Assembly: GCF_014055025.1 (NCBI RefSeq)
Contig: NZ_CP059571.1
Coordinates: forward strand, 372,001 to 436,000
DNA length: 64,000 nt
Reading direction: 5' to 3'
DNA from: Neisseria bacilliformis
GTDB lineage: Bacteria; Pseudomonadota; Gammaproteobacteria; Burkholderiales; Neisseriaceae
This document shows positions 10,469-19,592 of this stretch, in pieces. Positions within the stretch are counted from its first letter, which is position 1; every line of letters begins with the position of its first letter. The translations under genes and the position numbers were made by a program. The notes under the pieces are model-generated. The model worked only from the letters and a program-made list of their open reading frames with translations. It searched no databases and had not been told where the DNA came from.

Positions 10469-10687
10469 ATGGCAAAAGAAGATACAATACAAATGCAGGG
10501 TGAGATTTTAGAAACTCTGCCTAATGCTACTTTTAAAGTTAAGTTAGAAAATGATCATGTAGTTTTAGGTTATATATCTGGAAAGATGCGTATGCATTAT
10601 ATACGTATTTCTCCTGGGGATAAGGTAACTGTGGAGTTAACGCCTTATGATTTATCTCGAGCTCGCATAGTTTTTCGAGCTAGGTAA
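10469..10687 (+). CDS. infA: Translation initiation factor IF-1
   Basis: 72 residues, single S1/OB-fold ([22 protein letters not shown] ... [12 protein letters not shown]). Binds the 30S A site during initiation. It sits between secY and rpmJ, the usual betaproteobacterial placement. Confidence 0.97.
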   Translation: MAKEDTIQMQGEILETLPNATFKVKLENDHVVLGYISGKMRMHYIRISPGDKVTVELTPYDLSRARIVFRAR

Positions 10688-10713
10688 TTTATTTATAGAA
10701 AGGAAATTTGGGA

Positions 10714-10827
10714 ATGCGCGTTCAGCCCTCTGTCAAAAAAATTTGCCGTAATTGTAAAATTATTCGGCGAAATCGTGTAGTTCGTGTAATCTGCACGGAT
10801 CCTCGTCATAAACAACGGCAAGGTTAA
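10714..10827 (+). CDS. rpmJ: 50S ribosomal protein L36 (zinc-ribbon type)
   Basis: 37 residues, translated directly from the sequence: [20 protein letters not shown], then a basic tail. The metal ligands C11, C14, C27 and H32 are all present, so this is the zinc-containing form. AAAGGA precedes the ATG. Confidence 0.95.
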   Translation: MRVQPSVKKICRNCKIIRRNRVVRVICTDPRHKQRQG

Positions 10828-10869
10828 TTAGGTTTATATTGTAACTTTAATCTTTATTAAGGAATAAAT

Positions 10870-11232
10870 ATGGCTCGTATTGCAGGGGTTAATATCCCTA
10901 ATAATGCCCATATCGTAATTGGTTTGCAAGCAATTTATGGTATTGGTAATAGTCGTGCTAAATTGATTTGTGAAATGACTGGGATCATACCCAGTACGAA
11001 AGTAAAGGATTTAGACGAATCGCAATTAGAAGCTTTGCGCGAACAGGTTGCAAAGTATGAAGTTGAAGGTGATTTGCGTCGTGAAGTTACTATGTCTATC
11101 AAAAGATTGATGGATATGGGATGTTATCGTGGGTTTCGCCATCGTCGTGGTTTGCCTTGTCGTGGACAAAGAACCAAAACGAATGCGCGTACTCGTAAGG
11201 GGCCGCGCAAGGCAATTGCCGGTAAAAAATAA
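10870..11232 (+). CDS. rpsM: 30S ribosomal protein S13
   Basis: 120 residues. [10 protein letters not shown] start, helix-two-turn-helix with [10 protein letters not shown] and the basic C-terminal tail [18 protein letters not shown] reaching the tRNA P site. First gene of the alpha operon. Confidence 0.98.
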   Translation: MARIAGVNIPNNAHIVIGLQAIYGIGNSRAKLICEMTGIIPSTKVKDLDESQLEALREQVAKYEVEGDLRREVTMSIKRLMDMGCYRGFRHRRGLPCRGQRTKTNARTRKGPRKAIAGKK

Positions 11233-11250
11233 AATTTGAAGGATTAATTA

Positions 11251-11646
11251 ATGGCTAAAGCAAACACAGCCTCGCGTGTACGTAGGAAAGTACGCAAGAC
11301 CGTTAGTGAGGGTATTGTACACGTACATGCCTCTTTTAATAATACTATTATTACTATCACTGATCGTCAGGGAAATGCATTATCTTGGGCTACTTCTGGC
11401 GGAGCGGGTTTTAAAGGATCGCGTAAAAGTACACCATTTGCTGCTCAAGTTGCGGCAGAAGCTGCTGGTAAAGTTGCCCAAGAGTATGGCGTGAAAAATT
11501 TAGAAGTTCGTATTAAAGGCCCGGGTCCCGGTCGTGAGTCTTCTGTGCGTGCACTGAATGCGCTTGGTTTTAAAATTACTAGTATAACGGACGTTACACC
11601 ATTGCCTCATAATGGCTGTCGTCCTCCTAAAAAACGTCGTATTTAG
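11251..11646 (+). CDS. rpsK: 30S ribosomal protein S11
   Basis: 131 residues with [27 protein letters not shown] and the C-terminal [17 protein letters not shown]. Platform protein of the 30S subunit. Confidence 0.98.
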   Translation: MAKANTASRVRRKVRKTVSEGIVHVHASFNNTIITITDRQGNALSWATSGGAGFKGSRKSTPFAAQVAAEAAGKVAQEYGVKNLEVRIKGPGPGRESSVRALNALGFKITSITDVTPLPHNGCRPPKKRRI

Positions 11647-11662
11647 TTTGGAGTGATTTAAT

Positions 11663-12283
11663 ATGGCACGTTATATCGGCCCTAAATGTAAGTTGGCTCG
11701 CAGAGAAGGTACTGATCTTTTTTTGAAAAGTGCCCGTCGGTCCTTAGAGTCAAAATGTAAGATGGATACTGTTCCTGGTCAACATGGTGCAAAGAAACCG
11801 AGATTGTCTGATTATGGCTTACAGTTGCGTGAAAAGCAGAAGATTCGTAGGATCTATGGTGTATTAGAGCGTCAATTCCGTCGTTATTTTGCAGAAGCTG
11901 CACGCCGGAAGGGATCGACTGGTGAATTGCTGCTGCAATTATTGGAATCTCGTTTGGATAATGTAATATATAGAATGGGATTTGGATCTACGCGCGCAGA
12001 AGCGCGACAGTTGGTTTCCCATAAAGCTGTTACTGTCAACGGACAAGTGGTTAATATCCCATCTTATCAGGTGAAGGCGGGTGATGTTGTTGCTGTGAGG
12101 GAAAAGGCTAAAAAGCAAGTTCGGATTCAAGAGGCTTTGGGTTTGGCTGCACAAATCGGCTTCCCAGGATGGGTATCTGTTGATACTGCAAAAATGGAAG
12201 GCATTTTTAAAAATATGCCAGATCGTTCGGAGTTGTCTGGCGATATTAACGAACAGCTGGTGGTAGAGTTTTATTCTAAGTAA
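11663..12283 (+). CDS. rpsD: 30S ribosomal protein S4
   Basis: 206 residues. N-terminal [23 protein letters not shown] and an S4 RNA-binding domain ([28 protein letters not shown], about residues 96-123). In E. coli S4 also represses the alpha operon; no pseudoknot was identified here. Confidence 0.98.
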   Translation: MARYIGPKCKLARREGTDLFLKSARRSLESKCKMDTVPGQHGAKKPRLSDYGLQLREKQKIRRIYGVLERQFRRYFAEAARRKGSTGELLLQLLESRLDNVIYRMGFGSTRAEARQLVSHKAVTVNGQVVNIPSYQVKAGDVVAVREKAKKQVRIQEALGLAAQIGFPGWVSVDTAKMEGIFKNMPDRSELSGDINEQLVVEFYSK

Positions 12284-12308
12284 TGCCAGTTTAATGAGGG
12301 ACAGTTTA

Positions 12309-13292
12309 ATGCAAAACAGCACTTCCGAATTTTTAAAACCGCGTCAGATTGATGTGGATACTATATCTAGTAATAGAGCGAGGGTATCCATGCAACCGTT
12401 TGAGCGTGGTTTCGGACACACTTTGGGTAATGCTTTGCGTCGTATCTTGCTGTCATCTATGAATGGCTTTGCGCCAACAGAAGTATCTATCTCAGGGGTA
12501 TTGCACGAATATTCGACATTAGACGGAGTTCAGGAGGATGTTGTGGACATTCTCCTGAATTTGAAAGGTGTGGTATTTAAGCTGCATGGCCGTGAAGAAA
12601 TCCGGCTTAAACTGAAAAAAGCAGGAAACGGTCCGGTTACCGCCGCTGATATTGATTTACCACATGATGTTGATGTTATTAATCCTAAGCATGTTATCTG
12701 CAATTTGGCAAATAACGGAAGTATTGAGATGGAAATCGTGGTGGAACAAGGACGGGGTTATCAGTCTGTTTCAGGCCGCCGTGATGTAAGGAGTGATACG
12801 GGTATTGGCGTTATTCAGTTGGATGCCAGTTTTTCGCCAATCAGCAGGGTAAGTTTTGAAGTAGAGCCTGCACGTGTAGAGCAGAGAACTGATCTTGACC
12901 GTTTGGTTTTAGATGTTGAGACGAACGGTTCGTTGGATCCTGAAGAGGCTGTTCGTAGTGCGGCTCGTATTTTGATTGATCAGATGTCTGTTTTTGCAGA
13001 TTTGCAGGGTACTCCTGTGGAGGAAGTTGAAGAAAAAACCCCTCCGATTGATCCAATCTTGCTGCGTCCTGTGGATGATTTGGAGTTGACTGTAAGATCG
13101 GCAAATTGTCTGAAAGCCGAAGATATCTATTATATTGGTGATTTAATACAACGTACGGAAACCGAGTTGTTGAAAACGCCTAATTTGGGTAGAAAGTCTT
13201 TGAATGAGATAAAAGAGGTTCTGGCTTCCAAAGGGCTGACTCTTGGATCAAAGCTTGAAGCGTGGCCGCCTGCTGGTTTGGAAAGACCGTAA
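12309..13292 (+). CDS. rpoA: DNA-directed RNA polymerase subunit alpha
   Basis: 327 residues. The N-terminal dimerisation domain contains [21 protein letters not shown] and the C-terminal domain contains the DNA/activator-binding [39 protein letters not shown]. The start at [16 protein letters not shown] is chosen because GAGGGA lies about 8 nt upstream; an ATG at 12294 is too close to rpsD and lacks such a site. Followed by rplQ. Confidence 0.98.
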   Translation: MQNSTSEFLKPRQIDVDTISSNRARVSMQPFERGFGHTLGNALRRILLSSMNGFAPTEVSISGVLHEYSTLDGVQEDVVDILLNLKGVVFKLHGREEIRLKLKKAGNGPVTAADIDLPHDVDVINPKHVICNLANNGSIEMEIVVEQGRGYQSVSGRRDVRSDTGIGVIQLDASFSPISRVSFEVEPARVEQRTDLDRLVLDVETNGSLDPEEAVRSAARILIDQMSVFADLQGTPVEEVEEKTPPIDPILLRPVDDLELTVRSANCLKAEDIYYIGDLIQRTETELLKTPNLGRKSLNEIKEVLASKGLTLGSKLEAWPPAGLERP

Positions 13293-13319
13293 GGTTTGTG
13301 AATATTAAAGGAAAATGAC

Positions 13320-13697
13320 ATGCGTCATCGTAATGGAAATCGTAAATTAAACCGTACCAGCAGCCACCGTTCGGCTATGCTGCGTAATATGGCAAATTCT
13401 TTATTGACCCACGAAACGATTGTAACGACTTTGCCTAAGGCAAAAGAGCTGCGTAGAGTGGTTGAACCTTTGATTACTCTGGGTAAGAAACCGTCTTTGG
13501 CAAATCGCCGTTTGGCGTTTGACCGCACCCGCAACCGCGATGTAGTGGTTAAATTATTTGATGAATTGGGTGTTCGTTTTGCGACACGTAATGGCGGCTA
13601 TCTCCGTATTTTAAAATGCGGATTCCGTAAAGGCGATAATGCACCATTGGCACTGGTTGAGTTGGTTGATAAAGCCGAACAGGCGGTTGCAGAGTAA
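13320..13697 (+). CDS. rplQ: 50S ribosomal protein L17
   Basis: 125 residues, [29 protein letters not shown] start diagnostic. Last gene of the alpha operon; an intrinsic terminator follows directly. Confidence 0.98.
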   Translation: MRHRNGNRKLNRTSSHRSAMLRNMANSLLTHETIVTTLPKAKELRRVVEPLITLGKKPSLANRRLAFDRTRNRDVVVKLFDELGVRFATRNGGYLRILKCGFRKGDNAPLALVELVDKAEQAVAE

Positions 13698-13703
13698 GGA
13701 ATA

Positions 13704-13732
13704 AACCGATCCTTTTTGGGGTCGGTTTTTTT
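13704..13732 (+). terminator. Intrinsic terminator after rplQ
   Basis: ACCGATCC pairs with GGGTCGGT (one G-T pair) across a T-rich loop, followed by a run of seven or more T. It closes the ribosomal cluster. Confidence 0.8.
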
Positions 13733-13818
13733 ATTATATGATGATTGCACTTTGTCTATCCCATTCGAGAGATATTTAGATATAATCGAATAACAGCATT
13801 TATTGATTGGGTCTAATG

Positions 13819-14193
13819 ATGAAAAAAATATTTTTGTTTGCTTGTGCATTGTTTCTAAGCTCGCAGATGGCTTTGGCAGGCAGGGTTTTGCCGCCAGACA
13901 TGAGGTTGGCCGTACTGAAAAAAGCAGATTATCCGGATATTGTGTTATCGGGAGACGGCTGGACTTGGACGCAAATTCTGACTTTGGGTTTGGTCAACAA
14001 TAATCAAACGGAGGCGGAGGCTTTGGGTAGCATTCGGATTAAAGACACATATAACCGATTTATTACCAAAAACCGTTTGGCGAATCATATCGGGCAACCT
14101 GTTGGCGTATTTTTTGACAATCATGGGCAAGTAAAAGAAATTTGGGTTCTGACGCCCAAAGAGCGTGCGGAAATGAAGCGTCGCGGGCAGTAA
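13819..14193 (+). CDS. Small secreted protein of unknown function
   Basis: About 124 residues from ATG 13819 (a directly preceding ATG at 13816 is also possible). A signal peptide is clear: MKKIFLFACALFLSSQMALA with cleavage before GRVLPP. The mature part is about 105 residues with no cysteines and a basic C-terminus (KERAEMKRRGQ). I do not recognise the family. The fold may be a small outer-envelope domain of the SmpA/BamE kind (GQPVGVFFDNHGQVKEIWVLTP resembles the G-x-P-x-x-F-x-x-G-x-V-x-x-W pattern), but that is inference. A TATAAT box lies at 13781-13786 without a good -35. Confidence 0.7.
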   Translation: MKKIFLFACALFLSSQMALAGRVLPPDMRLAVLKKADYPDIVLSGDGWTWTQILTLGLVNNNQTEAEALGSIRIKDTYNRFITKNRLANHIGQPVGVFFDNHGQVKEIWVLTPKERAEMKRRGQ

Positions 14194-14687
14194 AGGCCGT
14201 CTGAAAACCTTAATTTTAAGATTTAAGTCCTTATATCAGAAGAGGGCATATTTTCGTAATGCGGAAATATGCCCTCTTGTGCCATTGGCGCAGACAGAGG
14301 CTGCATCCTATCGGAAATATCCGAATACCGCATTATGCAATACGGCAAAATACAGCAGCCGGTGGCAGTCAATTCTCCTGTTTTGCAGGAATGAAGGTAA
14401 ATGGCTAATTAAGTGATGATGGCTATATATCCTAATTAGATGATTTAATTTTATATTTTTACGGATTCATCTATAATTGCGTCCTTTTGACAACCACCAG
14501 CCCCGCGATTACGGGTAACCTGAAAACCTGCCAAACTTCCCGATGCCGCGCTGCTGATGCAGCCTGGTTGTATGTTTTGCCACAAAACCCCGCAACACTG
14601 CCTTGCCTGCGTCTTGCTCCTTGCCGTACAGCCTTCCCATCAGCAGCCGTTACACGCGGGAGTTCGGACGGTTTGGGAGCACAAACC
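14194..14687. other. Intergenic region upstream of miaB
   Basis: Contains a single DUS directly after the preceding stop codon, a perfect 14-bp stem hairpin (AAGAGGGCATATTT at 14240-14253 with its complement at 14265-14278) that probably ends the upstream transcript, and a TATAAT box at 14472-14477 as a candidate -10 for miaB. An open frame running into miaB from 14487 has no protein-like character. No gene is seen. Confidence 0.6.
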
Positions 14688-16019
14688 ATGAAAAAAGTCT
14701 TTATCCGCACCTTTGGCTGCCAGATGAACGAATACGACAGCGAAAAAATGCTGGCCGTATTGGAAGAAGAACACGGCGGCATTGAACAGGTGGCCGAGCC
14801 GGACGACGCCGACATCATCCTCTTCAACACCTGCTCCGTGCGCGAAAAAGCGCAGGAAAAAGTGTTTTCCGACCTCGGCCGCGTCAAACCCCTGAAAGAA
14901 AAGAATCCCAAACTTATCATTGGCGTAGCCGGATGCGTTGCCTCACAGGAAGGCGAAAACATCGTCAAACGCGCCCCCTATGTCGATGTCGTCTTTGGCC
15001 CGCAAACCCTGCACCGCCTCCCCAAAATGATTGCGGATAAGGAAACCAGCGGCTACGCACAAGTGGACATCTCCTTTCCCGAAATCGAAAAATTCGACCA
15101 CCTGCCCCCCGCCCGCGTCGAAGGTGGTAGCGCGTTCATTTCCATTATGGAAGGCTGTTCCAAATACTGCTCCTTCTGCGTCGTCCCCTACACACGCGGC
15201 GAAGAATTTTCCCGCCCCTTGAACGACGTGCTCACCGAAATCGCCGGCCTTGCACAGCAGGGCGTAAAAGAAATCAACCTGCTCGGACAGAACGTCAACG
15301 CCTATCGCGGCGCAATGGACGACGGCGGCATCTGCGACTTCGCCACCCTGCTGCGCATCGTGCACGAAATCCCCGGCATCGAACGCCTGCGCTTCACCAC
15401 CAGCCACCCGCGCGAATTCACCGACGCCATCATCGAATGCTACCGCGACCTGCCCAAACTCGTTTCCCACCTGCACCTGCCCATCCAAAGCGGCAGTGAC
15501 CGCGTGCTCTCCGCCATGAAACGTGGCTACACCGCCCTCGAATACAAATCCATCATCCGCAAACTGCGCGCCATCCGCCCCGATTTGTGCCTGAGCAGCG
15601 ACTTTATCGTCGGCTTCCCCGGCGAAACCGAGCGCGAGTTCGAGCAAACCCTGAAACTCGTTAAAGACATCGCCTTCGATTTGAGCTTCGTGTTTATTTA
15701 CAGCCCCCGCCCCGGCACACCGGCCGCCAACCTGCCTGACGACACCCCGCACGCCGAAAAAGTGCGCCGCCTCGAAGCTCTCAACGAAGTCATCGAAGCC
15801 GAAACCGCCCGCATCAACCAAACCATGCTCGGCACCGTGCAACGCTGCTTGGTCGAAGGCATTTCCAAAAAAGACCCCGATCAGCTCCAAGCCCGCACTG
15901 CCAACAACCGCGTCGTCAACTTCACCGGCGGCCCGAACCTCATCAACCAAATGGTCGACCTCGAAATCACCGAAGCCTTCACCTTCTCCCTGCGCGGCCG
16001 CCTGCCTGCCGACGCATGA
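14688..16019 (+). CDS. miaB: tRNA-2-methylthio-N6-dimethylallyladenosine synthase
   Basis: 443 residues. Methylthiolates i6A37 of tRNAs reading UNN codons, using two [4Fe-4S] clusters and S-adenosylmethionine. The N-terminal MTTase domain has cysteines C11, C49 and C83; the radical-SAM domain has C158, C162 and C165 in [17 protein letters not shown]; a TRAM domain closes the C-terminus. The start [18 protein letters not shown] is standard; an open frame extends upstream to 14487 but is not conserved-looking. First GC-rich gene after the ribosomal block. Confidence 0.96.
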   Translation: MKKVFIRTFGCQMNEYDSEKMLAVLEEEHGGIEQVAEPDDADIILFNTCSVREKAQEKVFSDLGRVKPLKEKNPKLIIGVAGCVASQEGENIVKRAPYVDVVFGPQTLHRLPKMIADKETSGYAQVDISFPEIEKFDHLPPARVEGGSAFISIMEGCSKYCSFCVVPYTRGEEFSRPLNDVLTEIAGLAQQGVKEINLLGQNVNAYRGAMDDGGICDFATLLRIVHEIPGIERLRFTTSHPREFTDAIIECYRDLPKLVSHLHLPIQSGSDRVLSAMKRGYTALEYKSIIRKLRAIRPDLCLSSDFIVGFPGETEREFEQTLKLVKDIAFDLSFVFIYSPRPGTPAANLPDDTPHAEKVRRLEALNEVIEAETARINQTMLGTVQRCLVEGISKKDPDQLQARTANNRVVNFTGGPNLINQMVDLEITEAFTFSLRGRLPADA

Positions 16020-16041
16020 CATTAGGAAAACTGCCGCTACC

Positions 16042-16077
16042 AAAGGCCGCCTGAAAACCGATTTTCAGACGGCCTTT
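16042..16077. terminator. Inverted DUS hairpin after miaB
   Basis: AAAGGCCGCCTGAAAA pairs with TTTTCAGACGGCCTTT (one mismatch: the left arm is the GCCGCCTGAA variant). Probable terminator for miaB. Confidence 0.7.
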
Positions 16078-16103
16078 CCCCATCCGCCTATGCAGAACCT
16101 AAG

Positions 16104-16208
16104 GTAGGGTGTGTTGCCCCGAGGCAACACACGCGTTCTTCGGACGGCAACAAATGTCTGCGCCCCGCAAACCCGAAACCGCGTGCGTGGCTGTGCCACA
16201 CACCCTAC
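16104..16208. repeat. REPIN-type repeat (GTAGGGTGTG class), copy 1
   Basis: Two inverted GTAGGGTG-headed arms, each with its own hairpin: left GTGTTGCCCCGAGGCAACAC, right with GTGGC-TGT-GCCAC, about 45 bp apart. The GTAG head followed by a palindrome is the REP layout described for RAYT-associated repeats. Confidence 0.7.
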
Positions 16209-16269
16209 CTTAGCGGGCGGAGGCCGTCTGAAAGCGCAGCTTCGGCGCAGCCAAAACCTCTATCCCGTC

Positions 16270-16365
16270 ATTCCCGCGCAGGCGGGAATCTTGGTCGGGT
16301 TTGGCAACCGTTTGTTTCTTCAAAAATTGTCTAGCAGTAGAAAAGATTCCCGCCTGCGCGGGAAT
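16270..16365. repeat. Neisserial NIME: dRS3 pair flanking a 56-bp repeat
   Basis: Two perfect dRS3 palindromes (ATTCCC-N8-GGGAAT) at 16270-16289 and 16346-16365 bracket a 56-bp RS-type sequence. A related copy in the opposite orientation lies at 43058-43172. Confidence 0.8.
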
Positions 16366-16384
16366 GACGGCAGGCGGGGCTGGT

Positions 16385-16492
16385 GTAGGGTGTGTCGCCC
16401 CGAGGCGACGCACGCGGTCTCTGCCACGCAACGAATCCGCACGTTTCCCCAAAACACAGAGACCGCGTGTGTGGCTGCGCCACACACCCTAC
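16385..16492. repeat. REPIN-type repeat (GTAGGGTGTG class), copy 2
   Basis: Full inverted pair: left arm hairpin GTCGCC-CCGA-GGCGAC, right arm GTGGC-TGC-GCCAC, ends GTAGGG and CCCTAC. Confidence 0.7.
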
Positions 16493-16503
16493 CTTAGCGG
16501 CAA

Positions 16504-16542
16504 AGGCCGTCTGAAAAACGGAATATGCTTTTCAGACGGCCT
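16504..16542. terminator. Inverted DUS hairpin
   Basis: AGGCCGTCTGAAAA and its complement flank a short loop between the repeats and the next gene. Confidence 0.6.
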
Positions 16543-16713
16543 TCTGCTTCCCACACCGCCACCACGCCCAAAGCCTCGCCAAATGCGGGACAGTGTAAAT
16601 TCTAACCTTTACAAAAATTTGCGCACAGCATACAGCGTACAGCTGTACAGTATAATTTTAACACTTTCCATTAATTTGGAAGGGATTTTTCAAACATTGT
16701 TATGGATAAAAAC

Positions 16714-17094
16714 ATGAAAGCGTACAAAATTTTGCAAAGTATGTTGGTTTCTGCGGCATTGGCTGCGCCGTTTTCTGCGGCGGCGGAAAGTTATGAATTT
16801 GGAGAGGGCATCAGTGGAGTGGATGCGGCTTTGTACAGTCAGATGGGCGTGGTGGATAGTGGCGCACGTTATGAGTATTTGAATGGCAGAGCGCAGGAAG
16901 GGAGCAGTTTGGTTCAGACGGCATCACGGGAAAATGCTACAAAGGGTAAACAGGCTGGCAAGAAAAAACAGGTTGCTAAGAAAAAAATGAGCGTAGCAGA
17001 AAGAAGAATGGCTGAACTTGGTCGCAAATCTAGATTGGAAGAAGAACACAGAAAAGCAACTGGTGAAAAATTTGACTGGGAAAAATATATGTAA
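16714..17094 (+). CDS. Secreted lysine-rich protein of unknown function
   Basis: 126 residues from ATG 16714 (ATG 16702 is a weaker alternative). Signal peptide: MKAYKILQSMLVSAALAAPF followed by SAAA and a probable cleavage near A24. The mature protein starts acidic/aromatic (ESYEFGEGISGVDAALYSQM) and has a Lys/Ala-rich middle (GKQAGKKKQVAKKK) and a charged helical C-terminus ending FDWEKYM. TATAAT lies at 16651-16656 without a convincing -35. AT-richer than its neighbours. Family not recognised. Confidence 0.7.
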   Translation: MKAYKILQSMLVSAALAAPFSAAAESYEFGEGISGVDAALYSQMGVVDSGARYEYLNGRAQEGSSLVQTASRENATKGKQAGKKKQVAKKKMSVAERRMAELGRKSRLEEEHRKATGEKFDWEKYM

Positions 17095-17108
17095 ATTAGA
17101 AAACTAAA

Positions 17109-17136
17109 AGACGGTCATTGACCGTCTGATTTTTTA
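17109..17136 (+). terminator. Intrinsic terminator
   Basis: AGACGGT and ACCGTCT form a 7-bp stem with a 5-nt loop, followed by a T-run. It lies between two convergent genes and may work in both directions. Confidence 0.75.
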
Positions 17137-17184
17137 TCTGTCCATTCAGATGTTTCTTTGGTTTTCCTGTTCTTGAGTAACATA

Positions 17185-17847
17185 TTATTGATTTTTCGAA
17201 ACGTTTTCTAAATTTAGCCTGTTTGTTGTTACGTCAAACACATCAATAATCTCTTTGGTGTTTTGAGAAAGGGTTTCTTTAATTTCTTTTAAGTCTTTCC
17301 CTAATTTAAAGTATATGGTCGCATCATTGGGTCTTTCTTTCTGAATCAATTCTGAGACAGTCATCCCTTCCTTTAATTTACTTGGGTCTATATTATTGGC
17401 TTTCAACCAAGTTTCTATTGCTTGTTTGTCTTCCTGACTACCATTGTTATACACCTCATTTATCATCACAATATTTTGCGCCAATGCCTTTTTGTGTGCG
17501 ATTTGCTTATCTTGCGGCATTTGGTGGTAATCGGCATTGGGATTTTGGGCATACCCTATATCAATTAAGTTTTCCACTTGCTGAACTTTCCCAAACAAAT
17601 CCATACGGTTTGCTTTTAATGAAGATTCGGCATCTTGGTTTTCTTTTTTCAAATCTACGCCATTTTGTAATGTCCAATCAGATACTTGTGTGAAGGTGTT
17701 GCGTGAGGCAAGCATTTGAATAAATTGCTGATGAAGAATGTAGGAGTAGTGTTCGATTTGGATATGTCGGTTGATTTCAGCCTGAGCGTGTTTGACTTGT
17801 TTCTTGATGTGTTTTTTATGTTTTTCGGGCCGTTTTTTGTATTGCAC
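17185..17847 (-). CDS. AT-rich protein of unknown function
   Basis: 220 residues from a GTG at 17847; in-frame stops lie just upstream, so the frame cannot extend. No signal peptide. The N-terminus is very basic (MQYKKRPEKHKKHIKKQVKH), followed by mostly helical polar sequence and a KEIKETLSQNTKEIIDVFDV segment suggestive of a coiled coil. The gene is far more AT-rich than the surrounding DNA and is bordered by repeats, which suggests recent acquisition or a fragment of a larger accessory protein. Function not recognised. Confidence 0.55.
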   Translation of the reverse strand: MQYKKRPEKHKKHIKKQVKHAQAEINRHIQIEHYSYILHQQFIQMLASRNTFTQVSDWTLQNGVDLKKENQDAESSLKANRMDLFGKVQQVENLIDIGYAQNPNADYHQMPQDKQIAHKKALAQNIVMINEVYNNGSQEDKQAIETWLKANNIDPSKLKEGMTVSELIQKERPNDATIYFKLGKDLKEIKETLSQNTKEIIDVFDVTTNRLNLENVSKNQ

Positions 17848-17997
17848 TTCGTATTCTTATCATGGCGCGGGGTGGCGCAACCCCGCGCGGTGCAGCCCCA
17901 ATCTTATCAATAACAGGTAAAAGACCGTCTGAAAACCGCATTTGAGGGATTTTCAGACGGCCTCTGATACTGCCGTAGGGCATGCCGCCCCAGTGTT

Positions 17998-18078
17998 GCA
18001 GGTCGGATTCTCGAATCCGACGTTTTCCCGTAGAACCAACCCGCCGCGTGGGATGTCGGATACAAGTATCCGACCTAC
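17998..18078. repeat. REPIN-like element (GTCGGAT class)
   Basis: Hairpin GTCGGATTC-TC-GAATCCGAC on the left and GTCGGATACTTGTATCCGAC in inverse orientation on the right, ending CCTAC. Same design as the other GTAGG-headed repeats but a different palindrome. Confidence 0.6.
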
Positions 18079-18125
18079 GGCTACTGAAAAACCATTATGG
18101 TGGAACAAAATAAAAGACACCCATC

Positions 18126-18194
18126 GTAGGCTGGGCTTCAGCCCAGCTAACTCGATATTTATCCGATATTTTGCCGGGCTGAAGCCCAGCCTAC
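18126..18194. repeat. REPIN-like element (GTAGGCTGGGC class)
   Basis: Ends GTAGG and CCTAC; each arm is the palindrome GCTGGGCTTCAGCCCAGC or a close variant, with about 30 bp between them. Confidence 0.65.
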
Positions 18195-18266
18195 ACTGAA
18201 TACTTTTTATCTGTATCCACTATAAATGCGGTTTTCAGACGGCCTGTTGTTCGTTGGCAGGGGGAT

Positions 18267-18431
18267 TAGGGTCTGTTAACAATCAACGTTTTGGCGGCTT
18301 TTGCGCCCTAAAACGGCATCTGCCGCGTTGCAAATACCCGCCTATGGACGGCATAGGCTCGCATTTGCGCCTTGCATCTGCCGTTTTATGACGCAAAATC
18401 CGCTGCAAAAGTCGAATGTCAACAGACCCTA
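18267..18431. mobile_element. MITE-like element with about 57-bp inverted repeats and TA flanks
   Basis: Both ends read GGGTCTGTT-(A/G)-ACA inward from a TA dinucleotide. Similarity between the two arms continues for nearly 60 bp (both contain TTTTGCG and AAAACGGCA), leaving a short centre, so the whole can fold into one long hairpin. No coding capacity. TA at both ends fits a Tc1/IS630-type target duplication. The right TA lies in the nagZ stop codon. Confidence 0.6.
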
Positions 18432-19508
18432 GAACGCTTCGCCGACTTTGACGCCGCCGGCGGTGTCGGCGGGGGAGGCGAGGGCGGCGGTGAGGGTTTG
18501 GGCGGCGCGGAAGCCGGGCTGCCGCATGGCGGCGCGGGCGGCTTCGGGGGTGAGGGTGCAGGCGGTGTTTTGCCAGCGTTCGGCGAGGCGGGGGTTGGCG
18601 GGGGCTTGGAAGTTTTCCAGCAGTTCGTCGGTGAGGTCGGGGCGGTTGCAGACGAGGACGATGTCGCAGCCGGCGGCGAAGGCGGCGCGGGCGCGTGCTT
18701 TGATGCCGCCGGCGGCGGCCGCGCCTTCCATGGTGAGGTCGTCGGAGAAGATAACGCCGTCAAAATGCAGGGTGTCGCGCAGGACGGTTTTGAGCCAGTA
18801 GGGGGAGTAGCCGGCGGGCAGGGGGTCGGCCTGGGGGTAGGCGACGTGGGCGGGCATGACGGCGGCCATGCCCTCGGCGGCGAGGGCGGCGAAGGGGCGG
18901 ATGTCGGTTTGGAGTTCGGCGATGCTGCGGGGGTCTTGGGGCAGGGTGTGGTGGCTGTCGCCTTCGACGCAGCCGTGGCCGGGGAAGTGTTTGCCACAGG
19001 TTTTCATGCCGCCTTGGGCGAGGCCGCGCTGTAAGGCGAGGGCGAGGGCGGCGACGGTGTCGGGGTTGTGGTGGAAGCTGCGGTTGCCGATGACGGGGCA
19101 TTTGCCCCAATCGAGGTCGAGGACGGGGGTGAAGGAGAGGTCGATGCCGCAGGCGGCCAGTTCGGTGGCGAGGACGTATCCGACGCTTTGGGCGCAACGT
19201 TGGGCTTCGGCGGGACTTTGTTCGTCCCAGATTGTGCCGAGGGTGCGCATGGCGGGCAGGCGGGTGAAGCCTTCGGTGAAGCGTTGGACGCGGCCGCCTT
19301 CGTGGTCGGTGGCGATGATGAGGGCGGGGGTGCGCAGGGCTTTGATTTGGGCGGTGAGGCGGGTGAGTTGCTGCGGGTTTTGGTAGTTGCGCCGGAAGAG
19401 GATGACGCCGCCGATTGCGGGGTGGAGCAGGCGTTGTTTTTCGTCTTCGGTGAGGGTGTGGCCTTGGATGTCGGCCATGACGGGGCCGCGCGGGAGGTGT
19501 TGGGGCAT
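18429..19508 (-). CDS. nagZ: Beta-N-acetylhexosaminidase NagZ
   Basis: 359 residues, cytoplasmic GH3 enzyme of cell-wall recycling that releases GlcNAc from anhydro-muropeptides. TIM-barrel with ATDHEGGRVQRF (about 66-77), the catalytic loop KHFPGHG..GDSH (D184, H186) and the nucleophile motif FSDDLTMEGA (D256/257). It ends in GGVKVGEAF, as expected for neisserial NagZ. The stop codon TAG is formed at the boundary with the MITE-like element. Confidence 0.95.
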   Translation of the reverse strand: MPQHLPRGPVMADIQGHTLTEDEKQRLLHPAIGGVILFRRNYQNPQQLTRLTAQIKALRTPALIIATDHEGGRVQRFTEGFTRLPAMRTLGTIWDEQSPAEAQRCAQSVGYVLATELAACGIDLSFTPVLDLDWGKCPVIGNRSFHHNPDTVAALALALQRGLAQGGMKTCGKHFPGHGCVEGDSHHTLPQDPRSIAELQTDIRPFAALAAEGMAAVMPAHVAYPQADPLPAGYSPYWLKTVLRDTLHFDGVIFSDDLTMEGAAAAGGIKARARAAFAAGCDIVLVCNRPDLTDELLENFQAPANPRLAERWQNTACTLTPEAARAAMRQPGFRAAQTLTAALASPADTAGGVKVGEAF

Positions 19509-19548
19509 GGTGGGCTTTCGGTTTGGGGGGCGGAGCGGCGGTTTTTGT

Positions 19549-19587
19549 TTTTCAGACGGCCTGTGTGTTTCGGAGGCCGTCTGAAAA
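19549..19587. terminator. Inverted DUS hairpin between nagZ and the Do protease gene
   Basis: TTCAGACGGCCT and AGGCCGTCTGAA flank an 11-bp loop just downstream of the protease stop codon. Confidence 0.7.
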
Positions 19588-19592
19588 GGGGT

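Larger units (their letters stand above)
17848..18266. other. Repeat-filled intergenic region
   Basis: No gene. In order: a GC-rich palindrome (17865-17890), an inverted DUS pair (17923-17963), two REPIN-like elements (17998-18078 and 18126-18194) and a single DUS (18231-18246). Confidence 0.7.

Noticed and set aside
14487-14687. 67-residue N-terminal extension of MiaB
   Set aside because: Open in frame but not protein-like; the family start [18 protein letters not shown] is at 14688.
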